Assembly: GCA_964460785.1 (NCBI GenBank) | Contig: CAYWQB010000002.1 | Location: 267,528-331,527, forward strand | DNA from: CAYWQB01 sp964460785 | GTDB lineage: Bacteria > Chlamydiota > Chlamydiia > Chlamydiales > CAYWQB01 | Length of the DNA stretch: 64,000 nucleotides | Direction: 5' to 3' | Shown: positions 18,471 to 26,633 of the stretch, in pieces | Position numbering within the stretch: position 1 is the stretch's first letter | Layout: each line of letters begins with the position of its first letter | Notes under the pieces: model-generated | The model's database searches: none | Told to the model about the DNA's origin: nothing | The model's input: the letters and a program-made list of their open reading frames with translations, nothing else | Translations under genes and position numbers: made by a program

Positions 18471-18500
18471 ACTATACATAACACACCTGTTTTACAGCAA
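18471..18500 (-). promoter_or_regulatory. Promoter of tRNA-Leu
   Basis: On the minus strand, TTGCTG, 18 bases, then TATAGT, ending 18 bases before the tRNA 5' end. Both hexamers are close to the housekeeping consensus. Confidence 0.6.
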
Positions 18501-18596
18501 GAGGGTGATCTACCAAGGAGAAAAAAGGCCTTTTTTCTTAGCGATAGAATCCCTCTATCATTTAAAATTGTTTGCTAAGCAGCAAGGAAAGAGTAA

Positions 18597-19448
18597 ATGG
18601 GCTCTATATTCAACAAAAATACAAAAAATATTTTGGGCAATGACCTTATTGAGAAAATCAATCAGCAGTACTCCCCCGAATATATCGAAGCTTTAGAAAT
18701 TGCCTACGGCTCTTCTTATATGTCTGAAGGGCAGGCCGAGGGTATAGCAGCACTATTTCATGGTGTTGATTTAGAGGCAAAGGCACTACTGGATATTGGT
18801 TCAGGCCTTGGAGGTGCTGCTCTTTGGCTTGCGAAAGCCCATAATGTCAAAGTTTCTGGCCTTGAATGCAACCCTGAGCTCGTTCATTTATCCAGCCAAC
18901 GCACCCCTCCGGAGCTACAGGACCGGGTCTCCTTTCATAACTATGAACAAGCTCCTTTTTTTCCCTTTCCTAATCAGAGTTTTGATGTGGTGTACAGTAA
19001 AGGTGTAATCACACATATCCCTGATAAAGATACACTTTTCCAAGAAATCAAACGCGTCTTGAAGCCAGACGGCAAAGTCATTATTGTTGACTGGCTGAGT
19101 CCTCAAAAAGTCTGGGGGCCGCGTATGAATATGGTATGCAACTTTGATGGGCTAGCTCTTTTTCCTGAAACGACGGAAGGGTATCAACGAGCAGCGCAAC
19201 ATGCAGGGCTTGGCAAAATTGAAATAGAGTGTGAAGCAGACAAGTACCTGCAGTGGAATAGAGACATTGCAAAGAAGTTTCGTGAGCCAAGTGTTGCAAA
19301 ATGCTTTATTGATCGATTTGGAGAAAATGACCTTTGCCGCTCAAGCTTTGTATATGATCTCATCGCCGATGCAATTGAAGAGGGTGAGCTGTTGGTCAAA
19401 AAGGTGGTAATCGAGAATGCTTCGGATTCTATGCAAAGCACTTATTAA
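18597..19448 (+). CDS. Class I SAM methyltransferase, phosphoethanolamine N-methyltransferase-like
   Basis: The 283-residue protein has the SAM-binding motif I LLDIGSGLGGAALWLA (about 65-80), an acidic motif II (SGLECNPEL) and motifs PFPNQSFDVVYSKGVITHIPDK and LKPDGKVIIVDW. The region before motif I (YGSSYMSEGQAEG) resembles the substrate-side lid of phosphoethanolamine N-methyltransferases, which make phosphocholine. Polyketide/sterol-type methyltransferases share much of this pattern, so the substrate is not proven. The ATG is preceded by AAGGAAAGAG. yidD begins inside its 3' end (32-bp overlap). If it acts on phosphoethanolamine, the cell could supply host-like phosphatidylcholine precursors. 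Confidence 0.82.
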   Translation: MGSIFNKNTKNILGNDLIEKINQQYSPEYIEALEIAYGSSYMSEGQAEGIAALFHGVDLEAKALLDIGSGLGGAALWLAKAHNVKVSGLECNPELVHLSSQRTPPELQDRVSFHNYEQAPFFPFPNQSFDVVYSKGVITHIPDKDTLFQEIKRVLKPDGKVIIVDWLSPQKVWGPRMNMVCNFDGLALFPETTEGYQRAAQHAGLGKIEIECEADKYLQWNRDIAKKFREPSVAKCFIDRFGENDLCRSSFVYDLIADAIEEGELLVKKVVIENASDSMQSTY

Positions 19449-19698
19449 GGCTTATCAGCTATGCATTAGCCCCTTTGTGGGCTCTTGTTGTCGCTTTTAT
19501 CCAAGCTGTTCAGAATATGCGATGGAGGCTTTACAGGTGCATACGCTTCCAAAAGCTCTCTGGCTGATTTTTTACAGAGTCATACGTTGTCAGCCTTTTG
19601 CTGCAGGGGGACTAGATCCTGTCCCCCCAGCAAATACAGAAAAATTAGTCTCTGCAGCAAAGACCAGTATTCCCTCGGAAAAGGAAAAAGAGTCCTAA
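19417..19698 (+). CDS. yidD: Membrane protein insertion efficiency factor YidD
   Basis: This 93-residue protein has the YidD signature CRFYPSCSEYAMEAL and an N-terminal amphipathic helix (LIKAYQLCISPFVG), followed by the conserved HPGGLDPVP-like AAGGLDPVP. YidD helps YidC-dependent insertion of inner-membrane proteins. The start codon lies within the methyltransferase gene, so translation is coupled. The C-terminal tail (about 75-93) is polar and overlaps the doxX gene on the other strand by 54 bp. In Chlamydia a yidD gene lies between recO and pheT as here. Confidence 0.9.
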   Translation: MLRILCKALIKAYQLCISPFVGSCCRFYPSCSEYAMEALQVHTLPKALWLIFYRVIRCQPFAAGGLDPVPPANTEKLVSAAKTSIPSEKEKES

Positions 19699-20010
19699 TA
19701 CAAGAAGAAGGACATCAAACTCCATAGCGAACCAAGCGCCTCCCCACTTGGCGATAGTGATGGCTCCAATCATAATCACAACCATCAGCAGCCCACCAAA
19801 GCGAGTCATCCATGAAAGGCCTAGCCCTCCAAAGAAGATACAAATTGCAATCAAAATTTCTGCAATGGCCACTCCCCATGCCATAGGGATTGAAAGCCCA
19901 AATGTCTTAGCGAACCCTTCAACTGGAATCTTTTGAAGTCCATGAATTAAAAATATAGCTGCAATGACTAACCGAACTAACCAATGAATACTATTAGATA
20001 AAACCTGCAT
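19645..20010 (-). CDS. DoxX-family membrane protein
   Basis: The 121-residue protein has four hydrophobic segments (about 8-24, 43-62, 70-88, 95-112) and the DoxX pattern: a first helix ending in IHGLQK, then GLSIPMAWGVAIAEILIAI and a terminal FRGNTG. DoxX-like proteins sit in the inner membrane, sometimes associated with quinone or thiol redox systems; the precise role is unknown. It is convergent with yidD and overlaps its 3' end. Confidence 0.8.
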   Translation of the reverse strand: MQVLSNSIHWLVRLVIAAIFLIHGLQKIPVEGFAKTFGLSIPMAWGVAIAEILIAICIFFGGLGLSWMTRFGGLLMVVIMIGAITIAKWGGAWFAMEFDVLLLVLGLFFLFRGNTGLCCRD

Positions 20011-20094
20011 TACTTTACTCCTATATGTAAAAAAATCTGAGGCAGATAGTAAATATCAGTTACCCTCTGCTTTACACAGCATGGCAAGAAGCTG

Positions 20095-21405
20095 TCAAAT
20101 TTTTTTTGGGATTTTCAACTTTTGCCCCACCCAAATGTGATCGCCCTGAATCCCATTATGTTGTTGTAAAATTTGAAGATCGATCCCCAGTTCTTGACTG
20201 ATTTCCCATAAAGAGTCGCCTTCCTCAACGACATAAACCTGATCAACAGGCTTAGGATTAGAGAGTTGAGGCTCGATTGCAACCTCCACCTTCTCTCCTT
20301 CAGATACCATCATTTCCAAACGGTTTTTCAGATACTCTCTTGGAACCAAATCTCTAAGGGCTTTTCTATGGCTAAAAGAGTTAGGCGGTGTGTGCCCTTT
20401 CATTGCATATAGCCTATCTGCTGCTCGATGCCAGATGTTCTGCTCTCTTGCGCTTGTCAACAAATCTAAGCAAAAAACATCTAAACCAGCAGAGGTTTCA
20501 CCTGTAAGAGAAAGGATCTCTTCGATTTGCTGAGAGGAAAGTTGGCTTGCTGCCCAGTGGGGCGCACTTGCCAGCAAGAGACGTGCTGCCACAAAGGACT
20601 GATGAGGCAAATATGCCGAGAGCCACTGAAGACGTTGAGACTTGGGGAAAGCTCCATACTGGCTTTGCATAGATAGTGGCTTAGAGAAAAGATCAAAGTT
20701 CCCTGAAGCAAGCAAAAGAAAAGCTTCTTTTCTCCGTAAACCTGGAACCTGTCTTTTCAAAAGCATTTCAAAGCTAATATACTGATCGGTGCGTGTTATT
20801 GCCTGAACCAACTCTGGCTCTAGAAGCTCTTTCGCCTCTATTTTGTACTTCACTAAAGTAAAGAGTCCCTCCACGGTAAATGGGTACTTCTCTGTATAAG
20901 CAAAGCGTACAATCCGCTCTCTCTCTTCCTGACTGAGCTGTGGAAAAAAAAGCGCCTCTTCGACCTCCTTGCTTTGCATATTGCCTGCAATGAGTCGTAC
21001 TTTCGATGTAGGGCTATACCCAAGAGCTCGATCCAGGTCAAAAGCATGCTCCCGGACAAGTGCAGCCAAAGCGAAGTCTGCTAGAGACAAGCCATTGGCT
21101 TGGTGGGAAACTTCCCCTAAAAGCTGAACAAGGTGAAAAAATGGCTTTTTTTCTAGCTCCTTCAGCTGAGTAAGGTTTGATGAGGAATCGATGCTAGGAG
21201 AAGCTGGAACCTCCTGAAAAGCCAACTGTCCCCCTCCACTACTCTCATCGGTCAAGCTACGGTAGAGAAATGTAACCAGCAGGGCAATATTTAACGAGAC
21301 ACTGAAAATCAAGCTATGCGTGATCATTCGAGTGTAGCGTCCAGAACTTGATTCATTCTTTAATGAGAAAGCCTGTATAGCTGCGTAAAAAAACTCTTTG
21401 ATCAC
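20095..21405 (-). CDS. Membrane-anchored LysM protein
   Basis: The 436-residue protein has a short cytosolic N-terminus, one membrane helix (about 27-48, SLIFSVSLNIALLVTFLY), a long helical periplasmic region and a C-terminal LysM domain (about 390-433) containing VVEEGDSLWEISQELGI and VGQKLKIP. LysM binds N-acetylglucosamine-containing glycans such as peptidoglycan. Type II orientation (N-in) is predicted. It is divergent from pheT with 84 bp between starts, and in Chlamydia an uncharacterised gene occupies the matching place beside pheT. A role in cell-wall organisation at the division plane is inference. Confidence 0.85.
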   Translation of the reverse strand: MIKEFFYAAIQAFSLKNESSSGRYTRMITHSLIFSVSLNIALLVTFLYRSLTDESSGGGQLAFQEVPASPSIDSSSNLTQLKELEKKPFFHLVQLLGEVSHQANGLSLADFALAALVREHAFDLDRALGYSPTSKVRLIAGNMQSKEVEEALFFPQLSQEERERIVRFAYTEKYPFTVEGLFTLVKYKIEAKELLEPELVQAITRTDQYISFEMLLKRQVPGLRRKEAFLLLASGNFDLFSKPLSMQSQYGAFPKSQRLQWLSAYLPHQSFVAARLLLASAPHWAASQLSSQQIEEILSLTGETSAGLDVFCLDLLTSAREQNIWHRAADRLYAMKGHTPPNSFSHRKALRDLVPREYLKNRLEMMVSEGEKVEVAIEPQLSNPKPVDQVYVVEEGDSLWEISQELGIDLQILQQHNGIQGDHIWVGQKLKIPKKI

Positions 21406-21429
21406 ACTCCCCTCTCTTGATTTCCTCAG

Positions 21430-21458
21430 TTGCTCAAACCGCCTCTTTATGCTATAAG
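21430..21458 (+). promoter_or_regulatory. Sigma-66-type promoter of pheT
   Basis: TTGCTC, 17 bases, then TATAAG, about 31 bases ahead of the pheT ATG. It lies in the 84-bp gap shared with the divergent LysM gene. Confidence 0.6.
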
Positions 21459-21489
21459 GATCGATCCTTTTTAAAAAAGGTCAAGTCAC

Positions 21490-23865
21490 ATGCAATTTCC
21501 ACTATCTTGGCTCCAAGAGTTTATTGATTTACCTGAATCCCCTGAAATTATCGAGCAACACCTCAATAATTTAGGCCTTGAAGTTGATTCTATCGAAAGT
21601 GTCCCCCCTGATTTTTCAGGTGTAGTTGTCGGAGAGGTCCTAGAGACCTCTCCTCATCCAGAAGCTGATAAGCTCACTGTCGCTTCTGTACATGATGGCA
21701 AAGAACACTTCCAAGTGGTCTGCGGAGCACCCAACTGTCGCCCTGGTATTAAAGTCGCTTTCGCACGTGTTGGAGCGAAGCTCGACCTCAAAGGAGATAA
21801 GCCTCTAAAAATCAAGAAAGGGAAGCTCAGGGGAGTGGAATCTTTTGGCATGCTCTGCTCAGGAAAAGAGCTTGGTTTATCTGATGAGGATAGTGGAATT
21901 TCAGAGCTTCCATCTTCCTATACCCTAGGACTAGATCTAGCAGATTTACACGCAGAAGTGATTGTAGAAATTTCTCTAACACCGAATCTTGCCCACTGTT
22001 TTTCTCTACTTGGTATTGCAAGAGAGCTTTCTGCTCGCCTGAAAAGGCCTCTTAAGAAACTCCCCCTATCTGAAGCAAAGCCTCTAAATTTAGCCCCCTT
22101 ACCAATTAACCTCACAGTAGAAGATACGAAAAGTTGCCCTTTTTACTCTGCCACAATGATTGAAGGCGTTTCCGTAGCACCTTCTCCTCTTTGGCTACAA
22201 AAGCGCTTAGAGCAATGTGGGATGCGCCCGGTCAACAACATCGTCGATATGACCAACTACATCCTTTTAGGTTATGGCCAACCTCTCCATGCGTTTGATG
22301 CAGATAAAATAGCAGGAGCCTCTCTCAGCATCCGCCCCTCTTCCTCTGGTGAAAGTTGCACGACTCTTGATGGTAAACAGCGAGCCTTACCAGAAGGGAC
22401 CCTTATAATTGCAGATGGACACTCTCCTCAAGCAATTGCTGGCATTATGGGGGGAGAGCAGTCTGAAGTGACAGAAGAAACAAAAAGAATCCTGCTCGAG
22501 TGTGCCTGGTTTTCTCCATCCAGTATTCGTAAGGGTGTACAGGCGTTGTACCTATCCTCTGAAAGCTCTAAGCGCTTTGAGCGAGGGGTAGACCCATCAC
22601 TCCCCTTAACAATTACCTCCTTTGTGGCAGAAGAAATAGCAAGAGTAGCCTCTGGAACCATTTCTGGAGCATCAACTATCTCCAGCCAGCAAGAGAAAAA
22701 AGGTAAGCCTATCACCTGCAGCCTGTCTAAGATGCAAGCAAGACTAGGTAGAGAGATTGATTTTGAAACAGCAAAAACGACACTAGAATCCTTGGACTGC
22801 CAACTCTCTTTCCAGCAAGACCAGCTACAAGTTACTCCCCCTAGCTACCGCTTTGATCTTGCTATAGAAGAGGACATCATGGAAGAGTTAGCCAGACATA
22901 TTGGCTACGAAGCATTTGCTCACTCTCCTGCGACTTTTACAGCGAGCGAATTAGCTGATGATGCAAGCTACCTATTTGAAAAGCATATTCGCCATAGCCT
23001 GCTTTCTTTAGGGCTGCAAGAGGTTATCCATGTAGACCTTATCTCCTCAAAAGAGTGCATCGAGATTTTCCCCATCTCTAAAGAGGAGTCTTTCCCCTCC
23101 TTACAAAATACCTGCTCAGAGGTGCACCGTCATATGCGCTCCTCTCTTCTTGGAGCTTTTTTGAAAACCCTTCAAAGAAACACCAATGGGCAAGTGACAG
23201 ACCTCGCCACCTTTGAAATAGGCAAAGTGTATAGGCAAAAAAAAGAAGAGTATGAGGAAACCGCGCACTTAGGTCTTTTACTTACTGGGAAAAAATCCCC
23301 TTCTTCATGGCAAGAACATGCAGAGCCATGGAGCTTTTTTGACCTGAAAGGAAAAGTCGAAAGCCTGCTTGCTCGCTGCCATATTAACGATGTTCGCTTC
23401 ACCTCACATGAGCACCCAGCTTTCCAGCCAGGCCAGACTGCTGCGGCATACATTGGGGATGAGCTGGTGGGCTTTCTTGGGAAGCTTCACCCTGAGCTCC
23501 TACTTTCTTGGGGATTAGAGGCTTCATGCTTTTATGCAGAGCTACAGCTCCCTCCCTTACAACCTCGATATAAAATAGAGGGTGATTACCAGCCTATACC
23601 AGCCTTTCCTGGGTCAACGAGAGACCTCACCCTTGCTGTAGAAGAGAGTGCACAAGCTGGAGACATTCTTCTCCTTCTTCAATCGATCCAGCACAAGCTA
23701 CTGATGGGAGTCGAGCTAATTTCAATCTTTGAAGACAAGGAAAGCTCTTCTAAAAAACTTTCTTTCCGCTTTACCTACCGAGATACCAAGAAAACACTCT
23801 CTCATGAAGCAATTGAACGCACACACAACTGGGTAGTTTCTCAAACTGAAAAGTTAGTAAAATAA
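21490..23865 (+). CDS. pheT: Phenylalanine-tRNA ligase beta subunit
   Basis: This 791-residue protein shows the full bacterial PheT domain order. An N-terminal EMAP-type tRNA-binding domain lies at about 40-150 (VVGEVLETSPHPEADKL). The B3/B4 editing domain (with GMRPVNNIVDMTNY and AIAGIMGG) and the B5 domain follow, then a catalytic-like core and a C-terminal anticodon-binding FDX-ACB domain (about 700-791, starting YQPIPAFPGSTRDLTL). It forms the alpha2-beta2 enzyme with PheS, which is not in this window. Length is normal. A promoter lies 31 bases upstream. The stop is inside an all-AT 9-bp hairpin (23858-23881). Confidence 0.96.
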   Translation: MQFPLSWLQEFIDLPESPEIIEQHLNNLGLEVDSIESVPPDFSGVVVGEVLETSPHPEADKLTVASVHDGKEHFQVVCGAPNCRPGIKVAFARVGAKLDLKGDKPLKIKKGKLRGVESFGMLCSGKELGLSDEDSGISELPSSYTLGLDLADLHAEVIVEISLTPNLAHCFSLLGIARELSARLKRPLKKLPLSEAKPLNLAPLPINLTVEDTKSCPFYSATMIEGVSVAPSPLWLQKRLEQCGMRPVNNIVDMTNYILLGYGQPLHAFDADKIAGASLSIRPSSSGESCTTLDGKQRALPEGTLIIADGHSPQAIAGIMGGEQSEVTEETKRILLECAWFSPSSIRKGVQALYLSSESSKRFERGVDPSLPLTITSFVAEEIARVASGTISGASTISSQQEKKGKPITCSLSKMQARLGREIDFETAKTTLESLDCQLSFQQDQLQVTPPSYRFDLAIEEDIMEELARHIGYEAFAHSPATFTASELADDASYLFEKHIRHSLLSLGLQEVIHVDLISSKECIEIFPISKEESFPSLQNTCSEVHRHMRSSLLGAFLKTLQRNTNGQVTDLATFEIGKVYRQKKEEYEETAHLGLLLTGKKSPSSWQEHAEPWSFFDLKGKVESLLARCHINDVRFTSHEHPAFQPGQTAAAYIGDELVGFLGKLHPELLLSWGLEASCFYAELQLPPLQPRYKIEGDYQPIPAFPGSTRDLTLAVEESAQAGDILLLLQSIQHKLLMGVELISIFEDKESSSKKLSFRFTYRDTKKTLSHEAIERTHNWVVSQTEKLVK

Positions 23866-23888
23866 AACAACATTTATTTTATAAGTGA

Positions 23889-23940
23889 AAATAGGCATAA
23901 TATTCACCTAAATAAATAATTGGGTTCATTATGCCTATTT
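23889..23940 (+). promoter_or_regulatory. 13-bp inverted repeat covering the F-box gene start codon
   Basis: The arms at 23889-23901 (AAATAGGCATAAT) and 23928-23940 (ATTATGCCTATTT) are perfect complements around a 26-base loop. The right arm contains the ATG at 23931. In RNA the start codon would be buried; in DNA the repeat could be an operator. No clear Shine-Dalgarno precedes the ATG. Confidence 0.6.
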
Positions 23941-24740
23941 CCACCTCAATTAGCATGAATCTACGGAGCGGAAGGGTTTATCACACGGGAGTGTACTCTC
24001 TACAAAAACCCCATCTTCCTATTCTTCCTTCTTCTATTGTTGACTCCATTGGAAACTATCTGCCGAGCGAAGATAGATACACCCTAGCTCGAACTTGTCA
24101 ACAAATCAGCAAAGATATCTTTCCAAAAGGTGCAACACCCAAGCCGTTGTACGACTTTCTTAAGAAGATATCCTCCAACCTTGGCATTCCAAAGCCTTCA
24201 GGTAGCAAGGAGCAGGATCTTTCACTATTTAAGAAAGTTAAAGCACTCTCAGAAGCCCCTTGGGAAAAAGAGAACATCTCTGATGCAATCAACAGGTACC
24301 TTGTACTTTGTGGTGCATTATTCACAAATGCACAACTAGCCCACACAGGCTACATCATTCCAAGGCTAGGAGAGATCTCCTTATCCCCCTCCTCTTCTCT
24401 ACTTGAGCAAGCACTTGCAATTCAAGAGTGTCTAACCTCTAAAGAGGCTGAAGAAGACCTTTCAAAAGTCAAACTCCTAAACTTCAGTCTGCAAAGTGCA
24501 ACAAACAAGCTCTATAGGCTCCCTGAAGTCATTAAAAAACTCCCCAATTTGCAGACTCTTGTGCTTACCAACCAAACAGCCTTGGATACAAGACACACTA
24601 TTCAGATACTAACAAGCCTTCCCAAACTTCAAAGTCTTTCCATTACAGATGGGGGAAATTTTGATGCAGTGGAAGTCATTTACAAAGTAAAGGGTTGCCG
24701 AATATCATTTGAGGGTGGGTCAAGGCCCGTTGAAGCCTAG
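23931..24740 (+). CDS. F-box-like and leucine-rich-repeat protein (effector candidate)
   Basis: This 269-residue protein has an F-box-like motif at about 30-65 (LPSSIVDSIGNYLPSEDRY ... LARTCQQISKDIFP): the classical Leu-Pro start, two short helices and a closing Trp/Phe-type position. Near the C-terminus (about 180-250) are leucine-rich-repeat units (LNFSLQSATNKLYRLPEVI, LPNLQTLVLTNQT, LPKLQSLSITDGG). F-box plus LRR is the layout of eukaryotic ubiquitin-ligase substrate receptors, and amoeba-associated chlamydiae encode many such proteins as presumed type III effectors. No secretion signal can be proved here. The gene is flanked by AT-rich spacers and its start is inside an inverted repeat. 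Confidence 0.75.
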   Translation: MPISTSISMNLRSGRVYHTGVYSLQKPHLPILPSSIVDSIGNYLPSEDRYTLARTCQQISKDIFPKGATPKPLYDFLKKISSNLGIPKPSGSKEQDLSLFKKVKALSEAPWEKENISDAINRYLVLCGALFTNAQLAHTGYIIPRLGEISLSPSSSLLEQALAIQECLTSKEAEEDLSKVKLLNFSLQSATNKLYRLPEVIKKLPNLQTLVLTNQTALDTRHTIQILTSLPKLQSLSITDGGNFDAVEVIYKVKGCRISFEGGSRPVEA

Positions 24741-24800
24741 ACAGAAAAGGTGTTTGCGAAGAAAATGCGCCCAACACTTACAGTTACCTAGGTTGAAAGC

Positions 24801-25751
24801 ATGAAATCGTTACATCTCATTCCTCTATGCGCTTTAGCTCTTACGCTTGGCGCCTGCACCTCAAATAAGCATGGGCAGGTTGTTAAAAAGGCTTATGTCC
24901 ATAAGTATGGTGTTCCCCTTGCTAAAGAAGCATGGGACTCTCAGGGCAGAAGTGGACAGATCATCACAACACGCAAAGACGGCGTGGTGATCACGGAAAA
25001 TTTTGAGCAAGGGCAACTTCATGGAGATACTACTCATACTTTTGCCCACTCCTCTCGTATTCAACATATCGAGACATACCATCGCGGCTCTTTAATTGCG
25101 GTGACGGAGAACTACCCGTCTGGCCTTCCTATGAGAAAGGAAACCTATCTAACAGGAGGAAGCCAAACCATCACACACTGGTACGAAAATGGAGTACCTC
25201 AACTTGTTGAGGAGTATCAAGATGGCAAACTTGTCAAAGGAGAGTACTATACTCAGCAGCATGAGCTTGAATCTCAGGTAACATCTGGAGAAGGTTTAAG
25301 AGTGCGTCGAGACGCCTTTGGTAACATCCTCTCAAAAGATGAGATCAAGCAAGGGGAAATGGTTGTACGCAACACCTATCACTCTGATGGCGGCCCTCAC
25401 GAATGGATCCCCTTCACAGCGAATGAAATCAATGGCCAAAAGAAAGTCTTTGCTAGAGATGGTTCTCCAGAACGCATGGAAACATGGGTAATGGGATCCC
25501 AAGAAGGCCCAACAACATTCTATGAAAATGGAATCAAGGTCGCAGAAGTCAGCTATAAAGACAGTGCGCGCCATGGGTCTGAGAAGCGCTACAAAGATGG
25601 AAAGGTCATTGTGGAAGAGATTTCATGGAAAAATGGCAAGCGTCATGGCCCCAAAAAGACTTTCCTAGAAGGCAAAGTCTATACAGACTGGTTCTTTGAA
25701 GGCCAAGCTGTTACCCACACCATGTTCAAGCAGCGCGCTTCAAACGGCTAA
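24801..25751 (+). CDS. MORN-like (YwqK-type) repeat lipoprotein
   Basis: The 316-residue protein has a lipoprotein signal peptide: KSL charge, then a hydrophobic stretch ending LTLGAC, with Cys19 as the predicted lipid site. The mature part is built of about ten units with Y-x-x-G-x-x-x-x-E-x-W/Y and a G-x-x-x-G turn, e.g. HWYENGVPQLVEEYQDGKLV and SWKNGKRHGPKKTF. It should be anchored in a membrane facing the periplasm or surface. The gene overlaps by 4 bp, tail to tail, a related gene at 25748. The segment after the signal (KYGVPLAKEAW) is shared with that neighbour. Binding partner unknown. Confidence 0.88.
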   Translation: MKSLHLIPLCALALTLGACTSNKHGQVVKKAYVHKYGVPLAKEAWDSQGRSGQIITTRKDGVVITENFEQGQLHGDTTHTFAHSSRIQHIETYHRGSLIAVTENYPSGLPMRKETYLTGGSQTITHWYENGVPQLVEEYQDGKLVKGEYYTQQHELESQVTSGEGLRVRRDAFGNILSKDEIKQGEMVVRNTYHSDGGPHEWIPFTANEINGQKKVFARDGSPERMETWVMGSQEGPTTFYENGIKVAEVSYKDSARHGSEKRYKDGKVIVEEISWKNGKRHGPKKTFLEGKVYTDWFFEGQAVTHTMFKQRASNG

Positions 25752-26233
25752 TTGACGCTAGCACAAACAAAGTGATTTTCAGCATCAAAAAGAGAAGACT
25801 GCACATCTCCTTTTTGATGCTGAATTTTTTGGATAGCAAGAAGCACTCCATGAGACGAAAGCCAATGGACAGCAACTTGCACCTCTCCTTCATACTGATA
25901 CTGTTCGATCAATAAAACCTGATCATTTTCATTAAACACAGCTGCGCGTTCTGGGTGTCCTTTCTCGTCAGAAGACAGAACTTCTCGATACCAAAGATCT
26001 TTTCCCTCTGAATCAAAAACCTTCCGAAAATCCAGCAAACGAGAGTCATAAACACAATATTGAAAGACTCCTCTTTCATATCGCTCGATCGAGATCCACT
26101 TCGCATAGGCATCTTGCAAAATTCGATAACTTTTTTCAGCTTTCCTCACATCATTTTCAGGTAAGGCCTCTTTGCCTATAGGCACTCCTTTGCTCCACAC
26201 ATAATCTTTATATATATTTCCGGGTAAGGGCAT
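25748..26233 (-). CDS. Small protein related to the adjacent MORN-like lipoprotein
   Basis: This 161-residue protein has no signal peptide. Its N-terminal KGVPIGKEALPEND matches the post-signal segment of the neighbouring lipoprotein (YGVPLAKEAWDSQG). The middle shows degenerate MORN-like units (SRLLDFRKVFDSEGKDLWYREV, AVFNENDQVLLIEQYQYEGEV). It looks like a shortened, cytosolic relative formed by inverted duplication, or a fragment that has lost its signal. The ORF is intact, starts at ATG 26233, and is convergent with the lipoprotein gene. Function unknown. Confidence 0.7.
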   Translation of the reverse strand: MPLPGNIYKDYVWSKGVPIGKEALPENDVRKAEKSYRILQDAYAKWISIERYERGVFQYCVYDSRLLDFRKVFDSEGKDLWYREVLSSDEKGHPERAAVFNENDQVLLIEQYQYEGEVQVAVHWLSSHGVLLAIQKIQHQKGDVQSSLFDAENHFVCASVN

Positions 26234-26300
26234 TTCTCTATCTACCTTAATCTATATGAGTTAGAAAAGATCTCGTACTTTACCCTCGTTTGGAGGTTTT

Positions 26301-26317
26301 TTGGCACTGTTTTTGCT
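26301..26317 (+). promoter_or_regulatory. Sigma-54 (-24/-12) promoter
   Basis: TTGGCAC, TGTTT, TTGCT: the GG (26303-26304) and GC (26315-26316) are exactly ten bases apart, and the sequence matches TGGCAC-N5-TTGC(A/T) fully. It lies 37 bases upstream of ATG 26354, correctly placed and oriented for that gene and the one after it. CtcC, the likely activator, is encoded at 7423. Confidence 0.85.
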
Positions 26318-26353
26318 TACTTAATCCAGCAAAAGGCAACAGCAGGAGAGTCC

Positions 26354-26575
26354 ATGAACCTAGAGGAAGCAAGGCAAAAAATCGCGTATTTAGAGTTTGT
26401 GAATGATCAAATCATTTCAGAGCTTCGATACGTCGATAAACTCCTAAGGAGAACAGGGTTTGTGGATGGCCTAAAATCTCTGAAAGAGGCTGCCGAAGAG
26501 GTCCTTGAGGAACAGATGGAATTTGAAGAGCAAAGCTTTGGAGAAACTGAAGAGGAGAGCAAGGAACAAGACTAG
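26354..26575 (+). CDS. Small acidic coiled-coil protein, probable sigma-54 target
   Basis: The 73-residue protein has a helical N-terminal half (EARQKIAYLEFVNDQIISELRY, heptad-like) and a very acidic tail (EEQMEFEEQSFGETEEE). AGGAGAG lies four bases before the ATG. It follows a near-perfect sigma-54 promoter and is 58 bp upstream of the Cys-rich gene at 26634, with which it is probably co-transcribed. It might be a type III chaperone-like or regulatory protein, but no family is recognisable. The composition resembles SlyX-type small coiled coils only superficially. Confidence 0.75.
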   Translation: MNLEEARQKIAYLEFVNDQIISELRYVDKLLRRTGFVDGLKSLKEAAEEVLEEQMEFEEQSFGETEEESKEQD

Positions 26576-26633
26576 CATCTTTTCCATTTGATGGTCTAAA
26601 CTACATCCCTTTTTTCAAATGTGAACAGACACA

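Noticed and set aside
23858..23881. All-AT 9-bp hairpin at the pheT stop as a terminator
   Set aside because: A stem without G or C is too weak for intrinsic termination and there is no proper T tract.
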